Assembly: GCA_900318465.1 (NCBI GenBank)
Contig: ONKQ01000001.1
Location: forward strand, 1-64,000
Source of the DNA: an uncultured Bacteroidales bacterium
GTDB taxonomy: Bacteria > Bacteroidota > Bacteroidia > Bacteroidales > F082
Length of the DNA stretch: 64,000 bases
Direction of reading: 5' to 3'
The position numbers were made by a program, and so were the translations under genes. Shown here piece after piece: positions 17,613-27,800 of this stretch (position 1 is the stretch's first letter; the number at the start of each line of letters is the position of its first letter). The notes under the pieces are model-generated. The model was given only the letters and a program-made list of their open reading frames with translations, did no database searches and was not told the origin of the DNA.

Positions 17613-19570
17613 GTTGTCATACCCTTCCAAGCGAAGGGCTTCTACAACAAAAGCAGTCTTGTTATTCAGAAGCACCATGTTGTCATACCCTTCCTAACGA
17701 AAGGCTTCTACAACCCCGACTTCCGCGAGAAATACGAAAACTTGGTTGTCATACCCTTCCAAACGAAGGACTTCTACAACGAATATTGGGAGTCTTATGG
17801 AGTAACAATTGTTGTCATACCCTTCCAAACGAAGGGCTTCTACAACACCAACATCCAAGAAAAGGACTTTGGGATGGTTGTCATACCCTTCCAAACGAAG
17901 GGCTTCTACAACCACTTTGCAGATATGAATGTTTTGAAAGGCGTTGTCATACCCTTCCAAACGAAGGGCTTCTACAACGAAAAGGACTATCGACATAACA
18001 ATAGGTGGGTTGTCATACCCTTCCAAACGAAGGGCTTCTACAACTATTATCGGTCAAAATGTCTAGGGAAATAAGTTGTCATACCCTTCCAAACGAAGGG
18101 CTTCTACAACGTAAAATCAAATCATAAGTACCCAACAACTGTTGTCATACCCCTCCAAACGAAGGGCTTCTACAACTTTGTCCTTTTAAACTTATTGAAC
18201 CTATTGGTTGTCATACCCCTCCAAACGAAGGGCTTCTACAACGCCTAAGTATTCCTGACGAACAACTCTTGAGTTGTCATACCCTTCCAAACGAAGGGCT
18301 TCTACAACTCACTATGAGAGGTGCATCCTCGTCGCGTAGTTGTCATACCCCTCCAAACGAAGGGCTTCTACAACTCACTATGAGAGGTGCATCCTCGTCG
18401 CGTAGTTGTCATACCCCTCCAAACGAAGGGCTTCTACAACAGTAGTTGTCTTGTATCAATTTACTGTGATGTTGTCATACCCTTCCAAACGAAGGGCTTC
18501 TACAACAAAACGGATACACAAGTCCGTTTGGATCGAGTTGTCATACCCTTCCAAACGAAGGGCTTCTACAACATTATATACAAAGCCAAGATGATCTAAT
18601 AGGTTGTCATACCCATCCTAACGACAGGCTTCCACAACTTCTGGTTTTTGGTTGGCTTAATAGCCATGTTGTCATACCCTTCCAAACGAAGGGCTTCTAC
18701 AACTCCATCATAGAGATTAACGGGATTGAAAGTGTTGTCATACCCTTCCAAACGAAGGGCTTCTACAACTATGGGGTCGACTCCCATCTCGGGTACACTG
18801 TTGTCATACCTATCCTAATGACAGGCTTCCACAACTTTGTAATCGGACTTATCATCTCGATTTACCGTTTGTTGTCATACCTATCCTAATGACAGGCTTC
18901 CACAACTCATGAACGAGTACACACCACAATTCAGATGATGGGTTGTCATACCCATCCTAACGACAGGCTTCCACAACAGTTGGTAAGCTTAAATACCACA
19001 ATCTAAAGTTGTCATACCCTTCCAAACGAAGGGCTTCTACAACTCACATGGGAGAGTATCTCTACTGTAGGGAGTTGTCATACCCTTCCAAACGAAGGGC
19101 TTCTACAACACCCTGAAAATCACATTAAGTATTTTGGTAGTTGTCATACCCCTCCAAACGAAGGGCTTCTACAACTTTTGGTTCCAAATCCTACCACTCG
19201 ATTTTGTTGTCATACCCCTCCAAACGAAGGGCTTCTACAACGATGGAGTTATCAGGAACTATAGTCCTAATGTTGTCATACCCCTCCAAACGAAGGGCTT
19301 CTACAACTCAAGTGGTGGTTCATTTGTTCAGGAATGGGTTGTCATACCCTTCCAAACGAAGGGCTTCTACAACCAAGTAACTAATGAAGGAGAACAAGAA
19401 AATGTTGTCATACCCTTCCAAACGAAGGGCTTCTACAACTTCGTCCCCGTGCTCTCGGACGCTTGATCTGTTGTCATACCCTTCCAAACGAAGGGCTTCT
19501 ACAACTGATCAGAAAAGCTATTATCAAAAGAATAGTTGTCATACCCATCCAAACGAAGGACTTCTACAAC
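17613..19570 (-). CRISPR. Type VI-B CRISPR array, 30 repeats and 29 spacers
   Basis: Repeats are 36 bp, bounded by GTTG...CAAC. Spacers are mostly 30 bp (66-bp period); two are 29 and two are 35. On the minus strand the repeat begins GTTGTAGAAGCCCTTCG and ends GGGTATGACAAC, forming a 6-bp CCCTTC/GAAGGG stem with a GTTTG loop. This resembles Cas13b repeats as I recall them (GTTGT.GAAG...GGG..AT.ACAAC), so I read it co-directionally with cas13b. Four repeats (starting 18603, 18800, 18871, 18942) belong to a second family. The three repeats nearest 17613 are degenerate, and the repeat at 19535 has two changes. Spacers 18309-18338 and 18375-18404 are identical. Confidence 0.97.
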
Positions 19571-19605
19571 CAGAGACCTGAAAAGTCTTGTGTCGGTAGT
19601 AGTTA

Positions 19606-20892
19606 TCATTTCAAAGAATCATTGTTCTTTACTTTGTTTCTATTGAAAACAAAAATATAAAGAAGCAATACCACAACAGCCAAAACCGCAACCACTATGA
19701 ATGCACGGGCAAAACAACACATATATCCCTCAAACCATTTGCTTTTTTCAACCAACGAATACAAGCCCCAAGCCGTTGAAAAGACGGCGAAAACCGAAAC
19801 GAAAGCCAATGCCAAACTCCTGTTGCGTGTTTCTTTTTCCTCTTTTTGCTTGCGCTTTTCACGTATCCTTTCCTTTATCTGTTTCGACACTTCGCGCTTG
19901 TCGTCCTCAATCTCCATGCCTTGCGCCATCTTCCTGTAGAGCATCGTGGGCAGGAAATTATAGGATATGTTTTCGTAGGAATAGTATTTCTCCATATCCG
20001 CAATCTCGTCGAGCAGGTTACCTTTGGCCCTGTTGAGCCTGTAGGCAATGTTGCGGCTCACGCAATAGGTTTTTTCATATACGCAACGCAAGAAAACAAG
20101 CGGATAATAACATTGCATGTAGGGCCAATCATTAAATTTCTTTTCAGACTTTGAAACCAACACGGTAAAACTGTCCACAAGCGCCAATGCTTTCCAGTTT
20201 TGGAATGGGGCAACCGAATTGTTTTTCATGATGTGGTCATAGTAGTCTTTGTTTGGTGTATGATAGACATTGCCATTCACCGAGCCTATGGGAATAAAGT
20301 TGGCAATCTCATACAGAAGGGCATCCTCGGGCTGTTCGTCGCCAGTCTGCACCACCTGAAACACTTTCATGTTGTTGCCTTCCTCAATCAGGTCTTCGAT
20401 GTTTTGTTTTTTTATGAACTTGGCGAGCGGAGCAACGGCCTCTTTCAATGAATCCGTGGTAAAGTCTTGATAACAATCTTTCCAATTGGCAAGCCACCAA
20501 TGCGCCTTGGTCAAATCATCCAAATCGGCTCCCGTTTCGTCTATTTCAATCCCTACAAGTACTATATCCAAGGGGAAGAAATACAAGTGAAGATTATTTA
20601 ACTTAAACTTGTATTGTCTGCCTGTTTTCTTATCCAGAATCATCTCAACCGTTTTGTCCACCTCGTGCCGGTAATGCCGCACTTGGTTCAGGAAGTCGGG
20701 GCGGCTTTGGTGTTCGGCCTCCATCATGGCATCAACGTGGCTGCGGTAGTACATCGAGCATAAGATGCGGTATTCCTTATCAGAAAGCACCTCTTTCTTC
20801 CAAATCTTATCATCCAATGTCGTGGGTTGAGGCTTGCCGTTGAAGCTCCCCACGAAAAATGAATGGGCGTAGGTGTTTGTTTTTGTTGTCAT
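19606..20892 (-). CDS. Putative type VI-B accessory membrane protein, CorA-like layout
   Basis: A 428-aa protein starting 11 bp after the cas13b stop and ending 35 bp before the array, so almost certainly co-transcribed with both. Residues 1-330 look soluble and alpha/beta (LHLYFFPLDIVLVGIEI). A highly charged helix follows (about 332-357, KERIREKRKQKEEKE), then two hydrophobic helices (about 358-378 and 390-416) and a short basic tail. This is the CorA topology, but the inter-helix loop (SLVEKSKWFEG) lacks GMN. The known VI-B accessories Csx27 and Csx28 are, from memory, about 200 aa or less. I see no RxxxxH motif. Function unknown; a membrane effector or modulator of Cas13b is the natural inference. 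Confidence 0.85.
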   Translation of the reverse strand: MTTKTNTYAHSFFVGSFNGKPQPTTLDDKIWKKEVLSDKEYRILCSMYYRSHVDAMMEAEHQSRPDFLNQVRHYRHEVDKTVEMILDKKTGRQYKFKLNNLHLYFFPLDIVLVGIEIDETGADLDDLTKAHWWLANWKDCYQDFTTDSLKEAVAPLAKFIKKQNIEDLIEEGNNMKVFQVVQTGDEQPEDALLYEIANFIPIGSVNGNVYHTPNKDYYDHIMKNNSVAPFQNWKALALVDSFTVLVSKSEKKFNDWPYMQCYYPLVFLRCVYEKTYCVSRNIAYRLNRAKGNLLDEIADMEKYYSYENISYNFLPTMLYRKMAQGMEIEDDKREVSKQIKERIREKRKQKEEKETRNRSLALAFVSVFAVFSTAWGLYSLVEKSKWFEGYMCCFARAFIVVAVLAVVVLLLYIFVFNRNKVKNNDSLK

Positions 20893-20903
20893 AGTGCTGT
20901 CTT

Positions 20904-23900
20904 TTAGTTGTTTATTTGAAGATTAATGCTTTCACACAACTCCTTCATCTTGTTTTTAATCAGGGTTGCTATTGTGGTGGTTTCTCCCGCTGCCCTGCCT
21001 TCGGTATCGCCGATTCTTGTCTTATCCACCTCAACATCCAGTTTCATCGGGTAATGGTTGTGGCAGAATGCGTTGCGGATAGAGATAACCAACTCCTTGT
21101 CTTCGTAAGAAAGCAGGTTTCCATCCAACAAATCGAGCAACGAGCGGAAGTTGTTGCGCCGTGCCAATTTGGTTGGGTCATTATCTATATAGAAACGATT
21201 GTCATTTGGGTCGTTTAGTGGGTGTAATTCCAAAATCTGTTTTTCAAAGTCTTGTGCGGCTTTAAAGATGCTTGAGCGGCTGATGTCGTATGAGGTGAGT
21301 TCGCCCCACAGGTTGCTATACTCCACTTCGGTCACTTTCTTATCTAACAACAGGTTCACTAATGAAGGCATCCTGTCGTCAGCAAGCAGCCGATGGAATT
21401 CGCCATAGTTCTTGAGCGACATCCCGTTTTGTTTTATCGTTATTTGACGATCATTCCCGTCAACCTTGATTGGGAACTCAAAATCAAAAGTTTGGTTTAA
21501 AAAAGTATCAGTAAACACATCCTTTAGCATAAAAAGTTGGTCGTCTTGGCCTGCAAGAATGGTTCCCGACAAGGTTCGTTTCGCCATCAGGAACAGTATT
21601 GCATCCTCGGTCTTGTATCTGCGAATGGCCCTCTCGTTCATTTTCACCTCCTGAATCAATCCTGTCAACTTCTTTTTCATAGCTTCTTGTGCCTCTTGCA
21701 GCGTTTTATGGTTTCTTCGGTCGAACTTTTTTATTGCATCGCCAAATCTTTCAATTTCTTTTTGAATTGGCTTTGGTTTTTCAACATCCCCTCTTTTCAA
21801 TCTTTCGTTGATTTCATCGGTAGTCAAGGATTTCTCGTCATTGTCCAGTTTATTGAACAATTCGTATGACCGCTTGTAAGTATAATACTCTTGGCTCTTG
21901 TCCTTTAAGACACATTCAAAGAACGAACTGATAAGATAAGCGGCATTGCCATTTAGTTTCTCCTCTTTACCCTTAACTATGCTGCCGAGTTTTTCATCCT
22001 TAATCTTTTCCTGTAATTCTTTGTTATTGGCATACTTCTCCTTCAATAATTTCAGAATATAGGGAGTGAAAAGTCCGTCGGGCAAGTTCATGGGCACCTC
22101 TTTCACTTTGTCTTTTTCTTTCCCTTGGCCACCAATTCTCAGATAACGCCCAGCCAAATCCCTGTAATACTGTTCATTCCTTTTTTCCCAGCGTTTGCGG
22201 TCGTGATGGATAAAAGGAATATCCGAAAAGTCAGCACCTTCTTTCAGTTCGATTTTTTCAAGATTTTTCGTATCAAGATATTTTTCCAGCTGGATAATCT
22301 CGCTGTTGATATAAGCAAGATAAAGCGGCTCAATACCATTCGGCTTCTTGTTTAATACGTATTTCAAAAAAGGATGCTGATCCAAATGGGCTTCTTTGCA
22401 AACGCTGTCTAATTCATCAAATGTCTTCCTTGGCCCGTAGGTGGCGAAAAATGCTTGCAGTTTGCTATAATTCAACCCGGTAAGTTTAGCATTTGCCTCA
22501 GAATCCTTGGGCAGCCAATCCATGACAGATCGAGAAAGATATTCGCCCAGTTTCCCATAACGCACATCCCTGAAACCTTTTTTCCCATATTTGTTGTCCT
22601 TTTCGCCAATTCTCTTTCGGTCTTCCTTGTAGTTCTTCCTCCTATCCAACAAGTCAAGGTAGCGGTTCTTCAGCAATCCCAAAGCATGTTTTTTCAACTC
22701 TTTGTTATGGTCGTATTCTTTTTCTGATGACAAATAATCACGCAGTTTTTCAGGGATTTCGGAAATGCGCAATCCGCTGCTCTCTATTTTGCTCTTCAGT
22801 TCTTCCTTGGTTTTGCCATTATACACGTCTGAAAAGAACTCCTTCAGCGCATTATACTTGTTTATGATAACATCTTCGACCTTGACACCACCATTTGCTT
22901 TCTGCAAATACTCATAGAACATCATGGCGGGAAAGTCAAAAACGCTAAGCATGGCCTTGGGCGCAGGCATGTCGACTCGGCCGTCTTGCACATCGGCCAA
23001 CGAAGGCAGATACAATCCTTTTTTGTCTTTCGACAGCAAAACATATTCACTGGGATTCCAGGTGTTTTCCCAATACAGGCCAATTCGGTTGCTAAAGATA
23101 TTATAGTAAGCCTCGTGGTCGGTGATATAGGGTTTGGTGTCAATGGCATCTTCTTTATTCTGAAGCAAATCCAAATACAAGTCCTCATGCTCCAATTTCT
23201 TGGATTCATACTCCTTTTCTTGGAACATGTCTTTATACATCTCTTTCCTTTTCTCCTCCAACTGATGGATACGACCAAAGCCATTGATTTCCTTTTGCAA
23301 AGAACGCACCTGATCATCTCCATTGATGCATGTTTTATTATAGAACTCAAAACGGTAATTCCCCAACCGTATATGGAATCGAATTCTCTCGAATAGTTCG
23401 TTTTCATCGATGTATTTCATGACCAAATAGGGAAAACGGTCGGAGTAGCGGATTCGTGCCACCGTTTCCTGTTCGTTTTCTGCCCCTTCAATATCCAAAC
23501 CAACCTTATCTTCAAACTTTTTCTTGTCCCTCTTTCCAATCACATCATAAAGTTCCTTGGGACACCTGCGCAATTCGTTGAGCATATCCAAGGCCAAACT
23601 TGTGGAAGTGTCATGGACATCAAGTTGCTTTCCCCTTGAAAGCCTGATGCGATAGAGGCTCATCATTTCGCGAACAATATCATTCTCCACTCCTTTAAAT
23701 TTAGAGCCTTTCATCAACTTGATTTCATCGACAAGTCGCTTCGCGTAGGTTTTCGACAAGAAAAGGACACAAAAATAGACGACACCAAAATCCGTCAAGG
23801 TTTTATACTTTTTATCCTCAGAGGTTCCTTCAACGTTTTTTTTAATTTTGAAGAAAAAATCCTCTTTCTCAACATGGATTTTCTTTGGCCACCCTTTTTT

Positions 23901-24584
23901 GTCTCTAACTATATTCCCTTCTTCATCTTTTACTTCGATTTCATCATAATGCTCAATACCTGTAAGAAACTCCATTTCGGTTTTGGTAACTAATCCATCG
24001 GTTTTTAATACCCGTCGACTTACGGTAAACATATCATCCAACCAAATGGCTACTTTGTCTTTTCTATAGTCAATCTCCTTTTGCTCCACCGACGTATTGT
24101 ATTGTTTGAAATGCGTGTATTCATTGCGGCAATCATTCAAACATGCAGCCAAAATCCGCAACACATCAAGGCAATCGTCGAAACTGACTCCCCTTGCCAG
24201 GTCTTCATCATTAATTACTCCTGATTTCTTAGTCTTGTAAAGATTATAACTTGCCACATCAGCCATAATCGGGCCGAAAAACGGCATCCTTCGGAACAGC
24301 AGTTTTTGCATCAAATACTGTTTCTCAACAGGAAGAAACAATTTCTTTTTCTTTGACCACTCTTTTTGTTCATCATCAAGTTGGTTTTCGTCACCACAAT
24401 TCACTTTGTAGAGCGCATCCAAAACGCGGTCGATGACATCCTCGCCATAGTTGCCCTTAATGCCGACTTTGCCAAAAATCTCCATTATGGTCTTGTAAAA
24501 ATTGAATCTGGCCATGTTGAAATAACCACCAAGAATATGCTTATTCTGGCCATCAATAACGAACATCTTTTTTTCTGTTTTCAT
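20904..24584 (-). CDS. cas13b: CRISPR-associated RNA-guided ribonuclease Cas13b
   Basis: A 1226-aa effector with one HEPN RxxxxH motif near each end, the Cas13b arrangement: RNEYTH at 153-158 (bases 24111-24128) and RNAFCH at 1170-1175 (bases 21060-21077). The central region is Lys/Glu-rich and helical, as in Cas13b. Length is at the upper end of the family (about 1100-1230). By family knowledge Cas13b processes its own crRNA (spacer 5', repeat 3') and, on target-RNA binding, cleaves RNA in cis and trans. All four catalytic Arg/His are present, so it should be active. No cas1 or cas2 occurs in the window. Confidence 0.96.
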   Translation of the reverse strand: MKTEKKMFVIDGQNKHILGGYFNMARFNFYKTIMEIFGKVGIKGNYGEDVIDRVLDALYKVNCGDENQLDDEQKEWSKKKKLFLPVEKQYLMQKLLFRRMPFFGPIMADVASYNLYKTKKSGVINDEDLARGVSFDDCLDVLRILAACLNDCRNEYTHFKQYNTSVEQKEIDYRKDKVAIWLDDMFTVSRRVLKTDGLVTKTEMEFLTGIEHYDEIEVKDEEGNIVRDKKGWPKKIHVEKEDFFFKIKKNVEGTSEDKKYKTLTDFGVVYFCVLFLSKTYAKRLVDEIKLMKGSKFKGVENDIVREMMSLYRIRLSRGKQLDVHDTSTSLALDMLNELRRCPKELYDVIGKRDKKKFEDKVGLDIEGAENEQETVARIRYSDRFPYLVMKYIDENELFERIRFHIRLGNYRFEFYNKTCINGDDQVRSLQKEINGFGRIHQLEEKRKEMYKDMFQEKEYESKKLEHEDLYLDLLQNKEDAIDTKPYITDHEAYYNIFSNRIGLYWENTWNPSEYVLLSKDKKGLYLPSLADVQDGRVDMPAPKAMLSVFDFPAMMFYEYLQKANGGVKVEDVIINKYNALKEFFSDVYNGKTKEELKSKIESSGLRISEIPEKLRDYLSSEKEYDHNKELKKHALGLLKNRYLDLLDRRKNYKEDRKRIGEKDNKYGKKGFRDVRYGKLGEYLSRSVMDWLPKDSEANAKLTGLNYSKLQAFFATYGPRKTFDELDSVCKEAHLDQHPFLKYVLNKKPNGIEPLYLAYINSEIIQLEKYLDTKNLEKIELKEGADFSDIPFIHHDRKRWEKRNEQYYRDLAGRYLRIGGQGKEKDKVKEVPMNLPDGLFTPYILKLLKEKYANNKELQEKIKDEKLGSIVKGKEEKLNGNAAYLISSFFECVLKDKSQEYYTYKRSYELFNKLDNDEKSLTTDEINERLKRGDVEKPKPIQKEIERFGDAIKKFDRRNHKTLQEAQEAMKKKLTGLIQEVKMNERAIRRYKTEDAILFLMAKRTLSGTILAGQDDQLFMLKDVFTDTFLNQTFDFEFPIKVDGNDRQITIKQNGMSLKNYGEFHRLLADDRMPSLVNLLLDKKVTEVEYSNLWGELTSYDISRSSIFKAAQDFEKQILELHPLNDPNDNRFYIDNDPTKLARRNNFRSLLDLLDGNLLSYEDKELVISIRNAFCHNHYPMKLDVEVDKTRIGDTEGRAAGETTTIATLIKNKMKELCESINLQINN

Positions 24585-24628
24585 AACTCATTAACAACTT
24601 ATTGATTAGACATTGTTTTACTTCGGTG

Positions 24629-24636
24629 CAATATTA
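24629..24636 (-). promoter_or_regulatory. Predicted -7 box for the cas13b operon
   Basis: TAATATTG on the minus strand matches TAnnTTTG at all but one base, 45 bp upstream of the cas13b ATG, after a long T-run. I see no other promoter candidate before the array, so one transcript could carry cas13b, the accessory gene and the array. Confidence 0.4.
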
Positions 24637-24771
24637 GTAAAAAAAAACAATGCTCGTAAAGAAAACTCCATCCTTTTTCATAATTTTATCTCAGAAGTTA
24701 TCAACACCCCAATGTTGAAAAAAAGTCGAAAACAAAATGGGTTTCACCCGCTTCAGTCACCAACAAATTCC

Positions 24772-24779
24772 TAATTTTG
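24772..24779 (+). promoter_or_regulatory. Predicted -7 box for the 1982-aa adhesin
   Basis: TAATTTTG matches TAnnTTTG exactly, 70 bp upstream of the ATG and divergent from the cas13b promoter. Confidence 0.45.
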
Positions 24780-24848
24780 AAACTTGGAACAATTCTATCT
24801 TTTATTGAAGTCAAACCATTAAGTATCAAATAATTAAATCTTCTTCAA

Positions 24849-27800
24849 ATGAAACAAAAACTGACTTTTTTGCTGACAGCCTTATTGCTGTTGATGGGAA
24901 CCGCCTTGTTTGCCCAATCGAGGACGGAAGCCTCCATCGACTTTGCCGAGCAAGGCTACGAAAACGCCCAAGACATGGACGGCGTCGTCATCGACATTGA
25001 CGACAACGTCACCATCGTGTTCAACAAGGGCACGGGCAGCAACACGCCCAAGTATTACAACACCGGCACGGCCATCAGAGCCTACGGAGGCAACAACTTT
25101 GTCGTTTCGTCAACGGCCACCATCAGCTCCATCACGCTGACATTCAGCTCGGGAGAAGGCACCAACGAAATCACCACCGACGTCGGCGTGTTTGAATCCA
25201 TCAACTGGACAGGCTCTTCCTCTGAAGTCACCTTCACCGTTGGCGGCACTTCAGGCCACCGCCGTGTCAGGGCCGTGGATGTCATCTACACCGATGGCGG
25301 CGGTCAGCCCATCGTGGCCACCCCGACCTTCAGTCCCACGGCGGGCACTTACTATGAGGCCCAAACCGTGACCATCAACTGCTCCACCGAGGGCACCACC
25401 ATCCATTATACAATCGACGGCACCGACCCGACCGAGAGCAGCACTGTCTACGAAAGCCCCATCAGCATCAGCGAGACCACCACGGTAAAGGCTTTCGCCA
25501 TGAAAGAAGGCTACCTTGATAGTGGCATTGCCTCGGCCCTTTATACCATCGCCGAAGCGCCCTCTGTCATCACCATCGCCGAGGCGAGAGCCTTGGAATT
25601 GAACGAATACGCTTTGGTGCAAGGTGTGGTGACCTTCATCGACGGTCGCAATGTCTACATTCAGGACGAGACCGCCGGCATCGACCTTTATTTGAACAAC
25701 AACACCGTACCCGAGAACCTCGCCTTGGGCGACATGGTGCAAGCCTACGGCAAAAGGGCAAACTACAACGGCCTCGCCGAACTGAGCAACATCAATGGCA
25801 GCGATTCGGAACAATTCAGCATCCTTTCGTCAGGCAACGAACTGCCTTTGGCCGTGAAGACCATCGCCGAAATCCTTGAAGGCGGCGACGAAGCCCTGCA
25901 ATGCACTCGCGTGAAGATAGAGGCGGCCACCATCGGGGCCATCAACACTAACGGCAACACGCCCCTAACGCAAGGCGAGAACAGCACCAATATCTATAAA
26001 GTGCCTGCCTTGGAGGGTATCGAGGAAGGCGATGTGGTGGACGTGATTGGCGTGGTGGGTTATTTCAATGTGCCGCAAATCCGTGTGGCCTTGGCCTCGG
26101 ATGTGGTCTTGAACACACCCGTCCTGCCCGATCCCGAACTGAGCGCAAATCCCAACGAACTCACGGGATTCACCTACACCTACGAAGAAGGTCCTTCCGA
26201 AATCATGGATTTCCAGTTGAGCGGCAACAACCTTGTCGGCTCCGCTTTTGTTTATCCATCGGAGAGTTTTGAGGTTTCCATTTTGGGCGGCAATCTTTTC
26301 ATTGCCGAAAACCCTGTCGTCATTTACAACTCCGGCCATTTCAGCAACTTCACCATTTATGTGCGCATGAAAGCAGGTCTTGAAGTCGGCACTTACAGCG
26401 AACAGGTTTATGCCGTCACCGAAGGAGCCGACACCTTGTTAATTAATGTCGCGGGCGAAGTGACGGGCGGCGAGCCTACCCCGCCTACCCCACCCACACC
26501 GGAAGGCGAATATGTCCGCATCAGCGACTTGAGCCAACTCACCGAAGGCTGCTATGTGGTTTTTGCAGCACGTTTCGACGAAAACGCCACCAACTATTAC
26601 GCCATGAGAAACGCCTCATCGGGCAAGCCAGAGGGTGTAGCGTTTAGCTCCGCAATCGTTGACGAAAACGAGGTTCTGCCCGATTCCATCGTTGACAATG
26701 AAAGCAACTATTACTGGATTGTCGGCGTAACTGCCAACGGCTACACCTTCACCAACGCCAACGGCGAACTGATTGGCTACACTAATAGCACCAACTTTGC
26801 CACAGGCGGCGACAACACCGAATGGAGCATCGAACAAAGCACGTCTGGCGATGAGGCAATGGTTCCTGGTTACACAGGCTTTGTCGTTTCAAACGTGAAC
26901 AACGCTGTGAGATGCTTTGCCTTGAACAGCAACCACAATTTCGGCCCATATCACACCACCAACCTTAACAACAGCGGCTACAACTTCTACCTCGACCTCT
27001 TCGTGAAGGGCGAAGGCGGTGTGCCGCCCGTTCCGCCCACACCCACTGTGGCCACCCCGACCTTCACACCTGAAGCTAACACTTATTATGAAGTTCAAGA
27101 AGTCAGCATCAGTTGCACAACCGACGGAGCCACCATCCATTACACTTTGGACGGCAGCACCCCGACGGAAACAAGCCCTGTTTACGACACGCCTATCACC
27201 GTTGAGGCCACGACGACCATTAAGGCCATTGCCATGAAAGAAGGCTACAACGACAGCGACATTGCCGAAGCCACCTATACCATCCAACTTGGTGCGGTCA
27301 CCATCTTCAACCAAGACTGGGAAGGCGAAATGAACGGCTGGACATTTGTCACCGTTGAAGGCAACAAGCCCTGGACTGTTGGTGAGCATCAAGGCAACCA
27401 TTACGCTTACGCCAACGGTTACAATGGTGGCGTCAACGAGCAATGGTGCATCTCTCCCGCGTTCAACATGCACGATTACGACAATGTAATTTTGTCGTTC
27501 AGGAATGCCAAGAACTACACCGGTCCGGATTTGGAACTGAAATACTCAACCAACTACGATGGCGTTGACCCGACAACAGCCAACTGGTGGACATTTGATT
27601 TCAACATGTCGCCAGGGTCATACACTTGGGTTGAGTCAGGCGATATACACATTAGCATTACCCCATATCCAGCCCACGACTGCTACATCGCTTTCAAATA
27701 CACCTCTACAGAAACCGAGGCAGCGGCCTGGGAAGTTGACGACATCACACTCATTGGATTCCCCACCGTCCCGAATCTTACCGCAACACCAAACTCATTG

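Noticed and set aside
17594..19660. Several open frames on both strands across the CRISPR array, with repeated CHTLPNEGLLQ, VVIPFQTKGFYN or VVEALRLEGYDN peptides
   Set aside because: The 66-bp repeat-spacer period is a multiple of three and the repeat lacks stops in these frames, so the frames are by-products of the array.
19606..20892. Calling the Cas13b neighbour Csx27 or Csx28
   Set aside because: It is about twice as long, has two C-terminal membrane helices after a large soluble domain, and lacks an RxxxxH motif, so naming it as either would be a guess.
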